A stretch of DNA of 64,000 nucleotides from Bradyrhizobium sp. S69 (GCF_009766005.1 NZ_LMUK01000010.1:111138-175137); one strand, 5' to 3'. Counted from the first letter of the stretch, positions 17,938-27,808 are shown. A program made the numbers and translations. The notes: generated by a model not told the origin, from the sequence alone.

Positions 17938-19119
17938 TCACATTTTCGTTGTGGTGCGGTCTGCTATTCCGGCGGTCCAGGTCGATGGCCTGCCCTCGAA
18001 CGCGGACCGCGCGCGCTTGCCCAGCCAGTAGGAATACGGGGGCGGCACCAGATCGAAATTCGGATCGGCGCCGAGCTTTTGCGCGGCGTCCATCGGCCAG
18101 TTCGGATTGTACATGATCTCGCGCGCGAGCGCGGTGAGATCGGCGCGGCCCTCTTGCAGGATCGCTTCGGCCTGGTCGGCGTGCACGATGTGGCCGACCG
18201 CCATGGTCATCACATCGGCTTCTTTCCGGATCCGCTCGGCATAGGGAACCTGATAGCCGTATTTTTTCGAGCGCTCGCCGTCCATCGGCGAATATCCAAG
18301 CGTGCCGCCGGACGAACAGTCGATCACATCGACGCCTTGCGCTTTCAACAGCTTCGCCAGCCGCACACTTTGGTCCGGCCCGAAGCCGGCGTCGTCCTCG
18401 CAGGACAGCCGCATGAACAGCGGCTTGTCCGCCGGCCACGCCGCGCGCACGGCTTCGGCGACCTCGATCGCAAATCGCGCGCGGTTGAGTTCCGAGCCGC
18501 CATATTCGTCGGTTCTGACATTGGCGACCGGCGACAGGAATTGATGGATCAGATAGCCGTGAGCGCCATGTATTTCCAAAACGTCGAAGCCCGCTGCGTC
18601 GGCGCGCGCGGCGGCCTCGCCCCATTTGGCGGCGAGATCGCGCACCTCGTTATGCGACAGCGCGCGCGGGGTCGGCGACTTCTCGGTATGCGGCACCGCG
18701 CTCGGCGCCACCAGTTCCCAGCCGTCCCAATCGAAAATCTCGGGCTCGTCGCCACGCAGCGGCTTGCCGCCTTCCCACGGGCGCGATAGCCGAGCCTTGC
18801 GGCCGGAGTGACCGAGCTGGAGGCCGGCCACCGCGCCATGCGTCTTGATGAAGGCCGCGCAACGCGCCAGGTTTGGAATGAAGCCGTCGTTCCATAGCCC
18901 GGTATCGCCGACCGTGCCGCAGCCGTTGCGCGCCACCTTGGTCGATTCCATGATGACGAGCCCGGCGCCGCCTTGCGCGTATTTGCCGGCGTTGACGAGA
19001 TGCCAGTCGGAGGCAAAGCCTTCGACCGCTGAATATTGATGCATCGGCGCGACCACGACGCGGTTCTTCAGGCGGACGCCCCTGATCTGAAGCGGCGAAA
19101 ACAGCATCGGTTGCGTCAT
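17938..19119 (-). CDS. NADH:flavin oxidoreductase, old yellow enzyme family (YqjM-like)
   Basis: 393 residues forming an FMN TIM barrel. N-terminal LFSPLQIRGVRLKNRVVVAPM, the active-site HGAHGYLIHQFLSPVANVRTDEYGGS motif, and the C-terminal phosphate-binding VGHIVHADQAEAILQEGRADL are family hallmarks. Such enzymes reduce activated alkenes with NAD(P)H. The position occupied by a redox-tuning Cys in YqjM (SPMCMYSS) here reads APMHQYSA, so that Cys appears replaced by His. It lies 73 bp after enolase on the same strand. No specific partner gene is seen. Confidence 0.9.
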   Translation of the reverse strand: MTQPMLFSPLQIRGVRLKNRVVVAPMHQYSAVEGFASDWHLVNAGKYAQGGAGLVIMESTKVARNGCGTVGDTGLWNDGFIPNLARCAAFIKTHGAVAGLQLGHSGRKARLSRPWEGGKPLRGDEPEIFDWDGWELVAPSAVPHTEKSPTPRALSHNEVRDLAAKWGEAAARADAAGFDVLEIHGAHGYLIHQFLSPVANVRTDEYGGSELNRARFAIEVAEAVRAAWPADKPLFMRLSCEDDAGFGPDQSVRLAKLLKAQGVDVIDCSSGGTLGYSPMDGERSKKYGYQVPYAERIRKEADVMTMAVGHIVHADQAEAILQEGRADLTALAREIMYNPNWPMDAAQKLGADPNFDLVPPPYSYWLGKRARSAFEGRPSTWTAGIADRTTTKM

Positions 19120-19192
19120 CGCGTGTCACTCCCTCAGATCAGGCGTCACCGTTGCGGTCGAGCGCCTTTTATTTTGACGCGAAAACGCGATG

Positions 19193-20521
<1,329 letters not shown>

Positions 20522-20611
20522 CTACAGCAAGGCAGGGAAGCGGAAAAGGCCGCCTCGCCGCGTGACGCTGGCAGCCGAATTGTCTAATAAGCCGGCAACG
20601 GAGACGTCATC

Positions 20612-21088
20612 ATGTCGAAAACACCAAAGAAATCGTCGAAATTCGAGGGATTGCAGCTCGGCCACGACGTCGAATGGCCGCAGACCCCCGAACAGGCAAA
20701 ACTCGACCGCGTACCCAATCCGCAGGCCGATACCAATTATGTGGTGCGGTTCACCGCGCCCGAATTCACCTCGATCTGTCCGGTTACGGGACAGCCGGAT
20801 TTCGCGCATCTGATGATCGATTATGTGCCGGGGCAATGGCTGCTGGAATCCAAATCGCTGAAGCTTTTCGTCGCCAGCTTCCGCAACCATGGCGCGTTCC
20901 ACGAGGACTGCACGGTGATGATCGGCAAGCGGATTGCTGCCGCCATCAAGCCGAAATTCCTGCGCATCGGCGGCTACTGGTATCCGCGCGGCGGCATTCC
21001 GATCGACGTGTTCTGGCAGACCGGCAGACTGCCAAAGGACATGTGGATGCCGGACCAGGGCGTCGCGCCCTATCGCGGGCGGGGATGA
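20612..21088 (+). CDS. queF: NADPH-dependent 7-cyano-7-deazaguanine reductase (preQ0 reductase)
   Basis: 158 residues, the short unimodular QueF type. It reduces preQ0 to preQ1 in queuosine synthesis. The diagnostic motif is [22 protein letters not shown]: Glu and the SKSLK segment bind substrate and NADPH, and the motif [13 protein letters not shown] carries the catalytic Cys that forms the thioimide with the nitrile. A GGAG lies 8 nt before the ATG. It is divergent from eno, with 135 bp between them. Confidence 0.95.
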   Translation: MSKTPKKSSKFEGLQLGHDVEWPQTPEQAKLDRVPNPQADTNYVVRFTAPEFTSICPVTGQPDFAHLMIDYVPGQWLLESKSLKLFVASFRNHGAFHEDCTVMIGKRIAAAIKPKFLRIGGYWYPRGGIPIDVFWQTGRLPKDMWMPDQGVAPYRGRG

Positions 21089-21113
21089 GCCGGCCGTCAT
21101 CCCGCCGTAGTGC

Positions 21114-21196
21114 CGTCATTGCGAGCGCACGCGAAGCAATCCAGGGCCACAAGGAAGTGCTGGATTGCTTCGTCGCAAGAGCTCCTCGCAATGACG
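21114..21196. repeat. Dispersed palindromic repeat, 'CGTCATTGCGAG' family
   Basis: Inverted repeat: CGTCATTGCGAGCGCACGCG and AAGCAATCCA on the left, TGGATTGCTTCG and CTCGCAATGACG on the right. It lies between queF and the next gene. This motif is frequent between alphaproteobacterial genes, from memory. Confidence 0.75.
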
Positions 21197-21257
21197 ATCA
21201 AGATGTATCATCGCTCCTGCCCGGCCCGAAATTTCTTCAACCGCGGATTCAACCAAC

Positions 21258-21710
21258 ATGAGCGACCGCCCCCTTGCACCGAAGGCAAATGATTATTCCG
21301 TCGTTCCGGGCTCTTCCGGGCCGCGCCGTGACTTTCGCATCAGCGTCGGCCTGCGCGAGGGCTGGGATTCCGAGGGCCGCGTGTTCGACGTCTCAGAAGC
21401 GGTCCGCACCGCGCGGGCCTGGATGAAACGCCGCGTCGAAGCCGGCCTGCCCGCTTTATCAGGAATGTTCACGCGCGCGGAGGTGACCTATGCGTGGCCC
21501 CGCCCCGACGGCACCGTCGGCTCCGACCGCGAACCGGTGGCGCTGTTCACCGGCGAAGCGGTTCACGCTTATCTCGGCCATTTGCCCGACGAGGCCATCG
21601 AGGAGATGTTGAACGAATTGTCGATCGAGCTTGGCGCAGCGCTTGGGCAGGAGCGGATTTACGTGGCCTTTGCCGACAAAACCTGGATCCTGGATGCCGG
21701 AGAACGTTAG
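21258..21710 (+). CDS. Conserved-looking protein of unknown function
   Basis: 150 residues, soluble, mixed alpha/beta, no signal or membrane segment. I recognise no domain. Segments such as FRISVGLREGWDSEGRVFDVSEAVRTARAWMKRRV and LGAALGQERIYVAFADKTWIL read like a compact enzyme or binding domain and show normal codon use for this genome, so I regard it as real. It is flanked by two different dispersed repeats and follows queF on the same strand, but with 169 bp and a palindrome between them, so an operon is doubtful. Confidence 0.7.
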   Translation: MSDRPLAPKANDYSVVPGSSGPRRDFRISVGLREGWDSEGRVFDVSEAVRTARAWMKRRVEAGLPALSGMFTRAEVTYAWPRPDGTVGSDREPVALFTGEAVHAYLGHLPDEAIEEMLNELSIELGAALGQERIYVAFADKTWILDAGER

Positions 21711-21753
21711 CTCGCAGAACGCGATTTGCTCACCGGCTAATCACGAGTCGACC

Positions 21754-21862
21754 GTCATCCTGAGGTGCGCGCTCTTTCTTGCGCGCCTCGAAGGATGGCC
21801 GCACGTACTGCGCTGAACAACATCCTTCGAGACGCGGCCAAGAGGCCGCTCCTCAGGATGAC
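21754..21862. repeat. Dispersed palindromic repeat, 'CATCCTTCGAGGC' family, copy 2
   Basis: Inverted repeat with ends GTCATCCTGAGGTGCGCGC and TCCTCAGGATGAC and inner arms GCCTCGAAGGATGGCCGCAC and AACATCCTTCGAGACGC. Same family as 2996-3098. Confidence 0.8.
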
Positions 21863-21900
21863 GGCGGGACTATAGCGGCTAGCCCGCCTCTCCCCGCCCA

Positions 21901-22644
21901 TCAAGCGTTCGTGCCACCGTCGACGGTCAGGCTCGCGCCAGTGATGTAGGATGACTCCGGACCGGCGACGAATGCCACCATGGCCGCGATATCGTTCACG
22001 CTGCCGTAGCGATTGAGGGCGGTGTTGGCTTTTTGCGGCGTCGCCCAATCGCCGGCGGCGGGATTGAGATCGGTATCGATCGGGCCGGGCTGGACGTTGT
22101 TGACCGTGATGGCCCGGTCGCCGACCTCTCGCGCCAACCCCTGCGTGAACATCTTGATGGCTCCCTTGGTCGCCGCATAGGCCGCAAGGCCGGGGGTCAT
22201 GTTGCGCTCGCCAACGCAGGAACCGATCATGATGATGCGACCGCCATTGTTCAGGTGCTTGAGGGCCGCCTGGGTCGCGATGAATGTCCCGCGCAGGTTG
22301 ATGTCGATCACGCGGTCCAATTCCTCCAGCGTGGCGTCTTCGAACTTGTTCGGAATGGCGGTACCGGCATTGTTCACCAGCACGTCCAATTTGCCGAAGC
22401 TGGCGACCACTTTTTCAACCGCGGCCTTGACGGCGGCGGCGTTGACGGCGTCCGCCTGGATCGCGATCGCCTTGCCGCCGGCGCCTTCGATGGCCTTGAC
22501 CACCGAGGCCGCGGCGTCGGCGCCCTTGGTGTAGGTGATGGCGACCCTGGCCCCATCAGCGGCGAGGCGTTTGGCGATCGCAGCGCCGATGCCGCGCGAG
22601 CCACCGGTTACGAGCGCAGTTTTGCCTTCGAGTTTCTGGGACAT
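21901..22644 (-). CDS. SDR family oxidoreductase (FabG-like)
   Basis: 247 residues, classical short-chain dehydrogenase. The NADP-binding loop is TGGSRGIGAAIAKRLA near residue 13, NNAG follows in VLVNNAGTAIP, and the catalytic Ser (IGSCVGE) and Tyr-x3-Lys (YAATKGAIKMF) are all present. The C-terminus SSYITGASLTVDGGTNA is typical. The ATG before SQKLEGKTALVTGG was chosen: AGGAAAGAG lies upstream, and the longer frame adds 25 unconserved residues. It is divergent from a LysR gene 228 bp away, so LysR control is likely. The substrate is unknown. Confidence 0.92.
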   Translation of the reverse strand: MSQKLEGKTALVTGGSRGIGAAIAKRLAADGARVAITYTKGADAAASVVKAIEGAGGKAIAIQADAVNAAAVKAAVEKVVASFGKLDVLVNNAGTAIPNKFEDATLEELDRVIDINLRGTFIATQAALKHLNNGGRIIMIGSCVGERNMTPGLAAYAATKGAIKMFTQGLAREVGDRAITVNNVQPGPIDTDLNPAAGDWATPQKANTALNRYGSVNDIAAMVAFVAGPESSYITGASLTVDGGTNA

Positions 22645-22837
22645 GGTGAGGCTCTTTCCTGGGGTTTTGCGGATTTCATCCATCGGCAGCCGCCCACAGA
22701 GGTGGGTGGCCGTTGGCAATCCGGTTCTGAGGTCCTGCGGGTTGGGTATGACCCTGACGACTATTGCCGCTCTCGGCGGGAGTTTTGCCTAACCATCCCG
22801 GTTTTAAAAAGACTTTGTAACTTGGGCCTCATGCCTT

Positions 22838-22856
22838 TAAGGTATGACCTACCTTA
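22838..22856. promoter_or_regulatory. Inverted repeat, candidate LysR-type operator
   Basis: TAAGGTA-tgacc-TACCTTA, a perfect 7-bp inverted repeat with 5-bp spacer containing the T-N11-A form expected of LysR boxes. It lies 16 bp before the GTG start of the LysR gene, in the divergent region towards the SDR gene. Confidence 0.6.
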
Positions 22857-22872
22857 CGATGGGGCTTGCGCC

Positions 22873-23781
22873 GTGGAGCTACGACATCTTCGCTATTTCG
22901 TCGCGATTGCCGAGACCGGCAGCCTCACCTTTGCCGCCGAGAAGCGGCTCAACACGGCGCAGCCCTCGCTGAGCCGCCAGATCCGCGACCTCGAGCAGGA
23001 GGTCGGCGTTCAGCTCTTGATCCGCAGCCCGCACGGCACCGAACTGACCACCGCCGGTCGCGCTTTCCTCGATCACGCCCGGCTTTCGCTCAGTCAGGCC
23101 GAGGCGGCCGGCGAAGCCGCGCGCCGCGCCGCACAGCCCACCAGACCGACGTTTTCCATCGGCTTTCTAACCGGTCAGGAAGTGGATTGGCTGCCGCACG
23201 CGCCGGGCATTCTGCGCGACCAACTTCCCGAAATCGAGATCAGGGTTTCGAGCGGATTTTCGACAAACCTCGCCGATGATTTGCAGCGCGGCAAGATCGA
23301 CGTTGCGTTCCTGCGCCGCGAACCGAAACCCGATCTTGAATACCGGCTGGTGCGCAAGGAACCGCTGGTCGTCATCCTGCCGAGCGATCATCCGCTCGCC
23401 GCCAACGAGGCGATCGATCCGCGCGACTTCACGAAGAAGACATTTATCGGGATCTCGGATATCGCGCCGGTGTTGCGCGCCGCGATCCGGGATTATCTCA
23501 GGCGGTCCGGCGTCGAGATCATTGCAGCGCTTGAGGTCGACAATTTTGCGATGGCGATGTCGCTGGTGATTTCGACCGGCGGTTTGGCGCTGTTGCCGGT
23601 CTCGATCCAGGGCTACTTGCCGCCGTCTATCACGAGCCGTCCGCTGGCTGGCGAGCAGCCGACGGTCGATCTGGTGATTGGATATCACCGGGCAAATTCA
23701 TCACCGCTGCTAAAAAAGTTCCTGTCCGGAATCGATGGGCTGGCCGATCGCATTTACAACCAAGCGCGCGCCGAGCGATGA
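22873..23781 (+). CDS. LysR family transcriptional regulator
   Basis: 302 residues. The N-terminal winged helix-turn-helix is typical (ELRHLRYFVAIAETGSLTFAAEKRLNTAQPSLSRQIRDLEQEVGVQLL), followed by a coiled-coil linker and a periplasmic-binding-like effector domain. Start: an in-frame ATG lies 42 bp upstream at 22831, but it would place the palindromic operator inside the gene and add residues not seen in LysR proteins; the GTG with GGGG upstream fits better. It is divergent from the SDR gene and probably regulates it and itself. The effector is unknown. Confidence 0.88.
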   Translation: MELRHLRYFVAIAETGSLTFAAEKRLNTAQPSLSRQIRDLEQEVGVQLLIRSPHGTELTTAGRAFLDHARLSLSQAEAAGEAARRAAQPTRPTFSIGFLTGQEVDWLPHAPGILRDQLPEIEIRVSSGFSTNLADDLQRGKIDVAFLRREPKPDLEYRLVRKEPLVVILPSDHPLAANEAIDPRDFTKKTFIGISDIAPVLRAAIRDYLRRSGVEIIAALEVDNFAMAMSLVISTGGLALLPVSIQGYLPPSITSRPLAGEQPTVDLVIGYHRANSSPLLKKFLSGIDGLADRIYNQARAER

Positions 23782-23785
23782 ATCG

Positions 23786-23812
23786 AAAAAAAAGCCCGCC
23801 GGTCAGGCGGGC
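23786..23812 (-). terminator. Terminator of the minus-strand ene-reductase
   Basis: Stem GCCCGCC/GGCGGGC (7 bp, perfect, 5-nt loop) followed on the minus strand by eight T. It lies about 130 bp past the ene-reductase stop and directly after the LysR stop, so it may also help end transcription on the plus strand, where the tail is only AAGAGTTTT. Confidence 0.75.
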
Positions 23813-23941
23813 AAGAGTTTTAGGGAGGAAGCGCTCCCACAACCGAGCGCCATGACACTCTTTTCGATTCGGCGGCCGGCGCCAAGATCGTAAGACTACT
23901 GGCATCGGCTTCGCCGGCGCGATCGACGGCGCAGGCCGGCC

Positions 23942-25177
23942 CTAAACTGCCGATCGCTGCGCCACCCAGCGCCGGTACTGGCGGGTGCGAAATGCGATCG
24001 CAATCTGCTGCAAGGTCAATGCGCGCAGCGGCGACACCTTGGGGTTGGGCGTTTGACCCTTGCTGAGTTTATTCAACTGGAACTTGACCACCGCCATGTT
24101 GGCGAGAGAGGCCAGGACCTTGTTCTTCCAGGTGATCGGCGCCAATTCCGGCGCAGTGTCTTTGCCGAGACGCCAATCGCGCGGCAGAAAGGGATCGATG
24201 GCCAACGCGGTCGCCATGCCGACCATGTCCACGCCGGTGCCGAGCACCTGCTCGACCACCGGCCGGCGGCGGATGCCGCCGGTGACCATCACGGGCATCT
24301 TTGCCACCGCCTTGATGTCGCGGGCGAACTCCAGGAAATAGGCCTCGCGGGCCAGCGTTCTGCCGTCGCGCGCCTGCCCTTGCATGGCCGGCGCCTCATA
24401 GCTGCCGCCCGACAATTCCACGAGGTCGACTGGCAGCCGGCCCAGCATTTCCACCACCTGCCGCGCGTCATCGGTGGTGAAACCGCCGCGCTGGAAGTCC
24501 GCTGAATTGAGTTTGACGGCAACCGCGAAGTGCGGAGAAACCACCGCGCGAACCGCCTTGACGATTTCCACGAGCAGCCGTGCCCTGTTCTCCAGCGAGC
24601 CGCCCCATTGATCGGTTCGCTGATTGGTCAGCGGTGAGAGAAATTGATTGACCAGATAGCCGTGCGCGGCGTGGATCTCCACGCCGGTAAAGCCTGCCTG
24701 CTCGCCGAGCCGGGCGCTGGTGGCGAAGCGCCCAATCACTTCCGAGATCAAATCCGCGGTCATCATGCGCGGCACGGCGAAACGGTTGGACAGCTTGCCT
24801 AAATCCAGCGGCACCGCTGAAGGCGCCCAGGTTTCCTGGCCGAGATTGGCCTGCATCTGGCGGCCCGGATGGTTGATCTGGAGCCAGAACTGCGCACCCC
24901 CAGAGCGACCGATGCCGGCCCAGCGCTTGAACTTGTCCAAATTCCTGTCGTCTTCGAGCACGACGCCGCCTGGCCCGGTCACGGCGCGCCCATCGACCAT
25001 CACGTTGCCGGTCAGGATCAAGCCCGCTTCGCCATCCGCCCAAGACTGGTACAGCCGCATCAAATGCTCCGACGGCGCCTGATCGGCGTCGGCCATGTTT
25101 TCTTCCATCGCGGCCTTGGCGATCCGGTTAGCGATCACCGAACCGTTGGGCAGCGTCAGTTTCTCAAACAGGTTCAT
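23942..25177 (-). CDS. NADH:flavin oxidoreductase (old yellow enzyme / 2,4-dienoyl-CoA reductase-like, single domain)
   Basis: 411 residues: an FMN barrel (LFEKLTLPNGSVIANRIAKAAM…HGYLVNQFLSPLTNQRTDQWGG…VMVTGGIRRRPVVEQVLGTGVDMVGMATAL) without the C-terminal Fe-S/FAD domains of the full dienoyl-CoA reductase. An extra C-terminal helical tail of about 60 residues (ITWKNKVLASLANMAVVKFQLNKL…) is present. It probably reduces a toxic enal or enone. The ATG of NLFEKL is preferred over a start 29 codons upstream, because the longer frame would run through the MerR-type promoter. It is divergent from a MerR gene, with that promoter directly upstream. Confidence 0.9.
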   Translation of the reverse strand: MNLFEKLTLPNGSVIANRIAKAAMEENMADADQAPSEHLMRLYQSWADGEAGLILTGNVMVDGRAVTGPGGVVLEDDRNLDKFKRWAGIGRSGGAQFWLQINHPGRQMQANLGQETWAPSAVPLDLGKLSNRFAVPRMMTADLISEVIGRFATSARLGEQAGFTGVEIHAAHGYLVNQFLSPLTNQRTDQWGGSLENRARLLVEIVKAVRAVVSPHFAVAVKLNSADFQRGGFTTDDARQVVEMLGRLPVDLVELSGGSYEAPAMQGQARDGRTLAREAYFLEFARDIKAVAKMPVMVTGGIRRRPVVEQVLGTGVDMVGMATALAIDPFLPRDWRLGKDTAPELAPITWKNKVLASLANMAVVKFQLNKLSKGQTPNPKVSPLRALTLQQIAIAFRTRQYRRWVAQRSAV

Positions 25178-25233
25178 CGAACAATTTCTCGTGGCGCGCT
25201 TTTCGCGGGCGTATTTGGCTTGATCCTGGGTCA

Positions 25234-25264
25234 ACCCTACCCTTAAAGTTAACTTGAAGGTCAA
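25234..25264 (-). promoter_or_regulatory. MerR-type activated promoter of the ene-reductase
   Basis: Reading the minus strand: -35 TTGACC, a 19-bp spacer and -10 TAGGGT. The overlong 19-bp spacer is the mark of promoters activated by MerR proteins. It holds an almost perfect palindrome at 25241-25260 (CCTTAAAGTTAACTTGAAGG, one mismatched pair, centred on GTTAAC). The layout matches SoxR/MerR operators, and the MerR gene starts 21 bp further on. Confidence 0.8.
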
Positions 25265-25284
25265 TACACTTGTCGAGGTGCGGC

Positions 25285-25734
25285 ATGAGGATCGGGGAAC
25301 TCGCGGAACGCAGCGGCCTGACCGCCTCGCGTATCCGGTTTTACGAGGCGAGCGGCCTGATCAATGCGGTCGAGCGCAACGCCAATGGCTATCGCGAATA
25401 CACCACGGACGCGGTCGTTACGCTGGACATCATCACCGGCGCCCAGAAGGCGGGATTCTCGCTGCAGGAGATCCGCAGTCTGCTGCCGACGAAACTGGGC
25501 ACCTGGCAGGAAGACAAACTGCTGAACGTGCTCAAGAAGAAGGTTGCCGATATCGAGGCCTTGCGTGAGCGCCTGGCCCAAAGCAAAACCCAATTGCTTG
25601 GGATCATCGAGACCATCGAGACCAGTCCCGAAGGACTGTCCTGCGACGACAACAAGAAGCGGGTGCTGAACCGGATTCCAAAGCATCGCACTCAGCGTCC
25701 GACGACGCGAGCAATTGCGAGCCCCAAACCGTAG
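25285..25734 (+). CDS. MerR family transcriptional regulator
   Basis: 149 residues. The N-terminal MerR helix-turn-helix is clear (RIGELAERSGLTASRIRFYEASGLINAVERNANGYREYTTDAVVTLDII), followed by the dimerisation helix (ALRERLAQSKTQLLGIIETIE). Only one Cys (SCDD) lies in the effector region, so it is not a SoxR Fe-S sensor nor an obvious metal sensor; the effector may be organic. The ATG with GAGG 6 nt upstream is used, not an in-frame TTG five codons earlier. It is divergent from the ene-reductase and almost certainly its activator. Confidence 0.9.
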   Translation: MRIGELAERSGLTASRIRFYEASGLINAVERNANGYREYTTDAVVTLDIITGAQKAGFSLQEIRSLLPTKLGTWQEDKLLNVLKKKVADIEALRERLAQSKTQLLGIIETIETSPEGLSCDDNKKRVLNRIPKHRTQRPTTRAIASPKP

Positions 25735-25809
25735 CGCAGCCATGTCGGCGGCGAGGTTTCAACACATCTCGGCGTCGGATAGCGTGCGCGCAATCAAAAG
25801 GGGAATGAC

Positions 25810-27111
25810 ATGAGTCTGTCGGGTATTTTTGCACAATTCGTCGCGCTGCTCGGTGGCGCGGCGCTGCGCTGGCGCCGGTTGCAGGGCGACGCGCCGGCGC
25901 CGGCCTGGGGCAACGCGCCGACGGTTCCAGTGGCCAAGCCGCAGGGCGCCCTGCCGACGCTGAAGATGCCGTCGGCAAGAGGATGGAGCGACGGGCAGAA
26001 ACCGGTGGCGGCACCTGGCCTCAAGGTCAATGCGTTTGCGACCGGGCTGCAACATCCGCGCTGGATCAACGTGCTGCCCAATGGCGACGTGCTGATCGCC
26101 GAGTCGAACCAGGTCGCCGGACCGGTCCGGAGCGTGTTCAGCTACGCGATGCAGGCGACGATGCGACGGGCCCGCGCGCTCGGCGACAGCGCCAACCGCA
26201 TCACGCTGCTGCGCGACACCGATGGCGACGGCATCGCGGAGCGGCGCCAGACTTTCATGGAAGGACTGAACCAGCCGTTCGGCATGGCGCTGCTGGGCGA
26301 CACCTTCTATGTCGGCAACACCGACGGCGTGATGGCCTTCCCCTATGCTGATGGCGCCGACCGCATCACCGCGTCAGGCAAGCGATTGACCACCTTCAAG
26401 CCAAGCGGGCACTGGACGCGGAGCCTGTTGCCGAGCCCCGATGGCACGAAGCTCTATGTCGGGGTCGGCTCGCTGACCAATATCGCCGATGAAGGCATGG
26501 CGGTCGAAGAAGGCCGCGCCTGCGTCTACGAACTCGATCTCGCCACCGGCGCCAGCCGCATCTTCGCCGGCGGCCTGCGCAATCCGGTCGGCCTCGCCTG
26601 GGAGCCGACCACCGGCGCGCTGTGGACCGTGGTCAACGAGCGCGACGGTATCGGTGACGAGACGCCGCCGGATTACATGACCTCGGTGCGCGAAGGCGGT
26701 TTCTACGGCTGGCCCTATTGCTACTGGGGACAGACGGTGGACGACCGGGTGCCGCAGGATGCCGCGCTGGTCGCCAAGGCGATCAAACCCGACTACGCGC
26801 TGGGCGGCCACACCGCCTCGCTCGGTCTGTGCTGGCTGCCGGCCGGGACCCTTCCCGGCTTTCCGGACGGCATGGTGATCGGCCAGCACGGCTCCTGGAA
26901 TCGCAGCACGCTGAGCGGCTACAAGGTGGTGTTCGTGCCGTTCGTGGACGGACGCCCGGCCGGGCCGGCGCGCGATATCCTGTCGGGCTTTCTCGCCCCG
27001 GACGAACGGGAGTCCTATGGACGACCGGTCGGCGTCACGCTCGGCGCCGATGGCGCGCTTCTGGTGGCCGACGATGTCGGCGACGTGATCTGGCGCGTCA
27101 CGGGCGCGTAA
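25810..27111 (+). CDS. PQQ-dependent sugar dehydrogenase-like protein (sorbosone dehydrogenase family)
   Basis: 433 residues forming a six-bladed propeller of the soluble glucose/sorbosone dehydrogenase type. Motifs include GLQHPRWINVLPNGDVLIAES, RITLLRDTDGDGIAE, GLNQPFGMALLGDTFYVGNTDGV, GGLRNPVGLAWEPTTGALWTVVNERDGIGDETPPDYMTSV, IGQHGSWNRS and GRPVGVTLGADGALLVADDVGDVIWRV. The His-Gly-Ser-Trp and NERD segments lie where PQQ and calcium are bound in relatives. The short hydrophobic N-terminus (LSGIFAQFVALLGGAAL) may be a signal anchor. Electron acceptor and sugar are unknown. There is no obvious operon partner. Confidence 0.85.
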   Translation: MSLSGIFAQFVALLGGAALRWRRLQGDAPAPAWGNAPTVPVAKPQGALPTLKMPSARGWSDGQKPVAAPGLKVNAFATGLQHPRWINVLPNGDVLIAESNQVAGPVRSVFSYAMQATMRRARALGDSANRITLLRDTDGDGIAERRQTFMEGLNQPFGMALLGDTFYVGNTDGVMAFPYADGADRITASGKRLTTFKPSGHWTRSLLPSPDGTKLYVGVGSLTNIADEGMAVEEGRACVYELDLATGASRIFAGGLRNPVGLAWEPTTGALWTVVNERDGIGDETPPDYMTSVREGGFYGWPYCYWGQTVDDRVPQDAALVAKAIKPDYALGGHTASLGLCWLPAGTLPGFPDGMVIGQHGSWNRSTLSGYKVVFVPFVDGRPAGPARDILSGFLAPDERESYGRPVGVTLGADGALLVADDVGDVIWRVTGA

Positions 27112-27130
27112 AACAAGCCGGCGAGCGCGA

Positions 27131-27604
27131 TCATGCAGGCATCGGAGCGCCCGCTCCGATCAGGACATCGTCGCCATCGCCGTCGCTTTGTTTGCGTCTC
27201 ACGGCACCACGCTTGCGGCGACTTTCGCCGCCGGCGCGACCATGACGGAAATCCAGCCTCCGCAGGCTGGTCAGAACACCGCCTGCGCCCGCGATGGCGA
27301 GTTCGATGGCCCGCGTCAGCACATACACGACCACGCCGACCCGTGCGATCATGCCGAGCAGGAACATCATCGCAAAGACATCGATATAGGCCAGGAGATC
27401 GCCGACCAGCACCAGTTCCGGCGGGATCGGTATCCGGTGCATGTAAGCAAGCACGAGGATCACCACCGGGATAAAGGCGATGATTTTTCGCAAAGTCAGC
27501 CGGTCCAGCCAGGCTGCAAACTGCACGACAAACACATCCCACAGCCAATCGCCGAACGCCGCGGGCTTGTCGACCGTCCATCTGTGCCACAGTCCACGCT
27601 TCAT
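27131..27604 (-). CDS. Predicted membrane protein of unknown function
   Basis: 157 residues with about three hydrophobic segments: around residues 36-56 (IIAFIPVVILVLAYMH), 60-80 (VGDLLAYIDVFAMMFLLG) and 84-104 (VGVVVYVLTRAIELAIAGAG). A basic, probably cytoplasmic tail follows (RRLDFRHGRAGGESRRKRGAVRRK). I recognise no family. The ATG before KRGLWHRW has GAGGTG 6 nt upstream; the longer frame adds 31 basic residues without support. Confidence 0.7.
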   Translation of the reverse strand: MKRGLWHRWTVDKPAAFGDWLWDVFVVQFAAWLDRLTLRKIIAFIPVVILVLAYMHRIPIPPELVLVGDLLAYIDVFAMMFLLGMIARVGVVVYVLTRAIELAIAGAGGVLTSLRRLDFRHGRAGGESRRKRGAVRRKQSDGDGDDVLIGAGAPMPA

Positions 27605-27704
27605 CGCCGCACCTCGCGCTCCAACGCAAGATACGGCGCATTTTGACCGCCGCAATATCCCGCGACGGAAAAAGCGCGTCGCAACACGGGGTACCAAACA
27701 GCAT

Positions 27705-27744
27705 CGGGGCGGCGTTTCAATTCCTGAAACGCCGCCCCGGGTTT
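27705..27744. terminator. Strong hairpin between the membrane-protein gene and katG
   Basis: A 15-bp perfect stem (CGGGGCGGCGTTTCA and its complement, 5-nt loop) followed on the plus strand by GGGTTTTTG. On the minus strand it lies 65 bp beyond the katG stop but lacks a good T tract, so it is at least a termination or mRNA-protecting hairpin for katG. Confidence 0.6.
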
Positions 27745-27808
27745 TTGTCGTTTACGTGGAGGCTCGAACGCCGACTTTCAGCCGCGCTCGAACATCCTGC
27801 CTTCGCGA

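Noticed and set aside
22033..22872. N-terminal extension of the LysR frame
   Set aside because: It overlaps the SDR gene on the other strand and crosses the operator; the regulator domain begins at the GTG.
25241..25260. SoxR box
   Set aside because: The palindrome resembles a SoxR site, but the regulator lacks the four Cys of the SoxR iron-sulfur cluster, so I call it only MerR-type.
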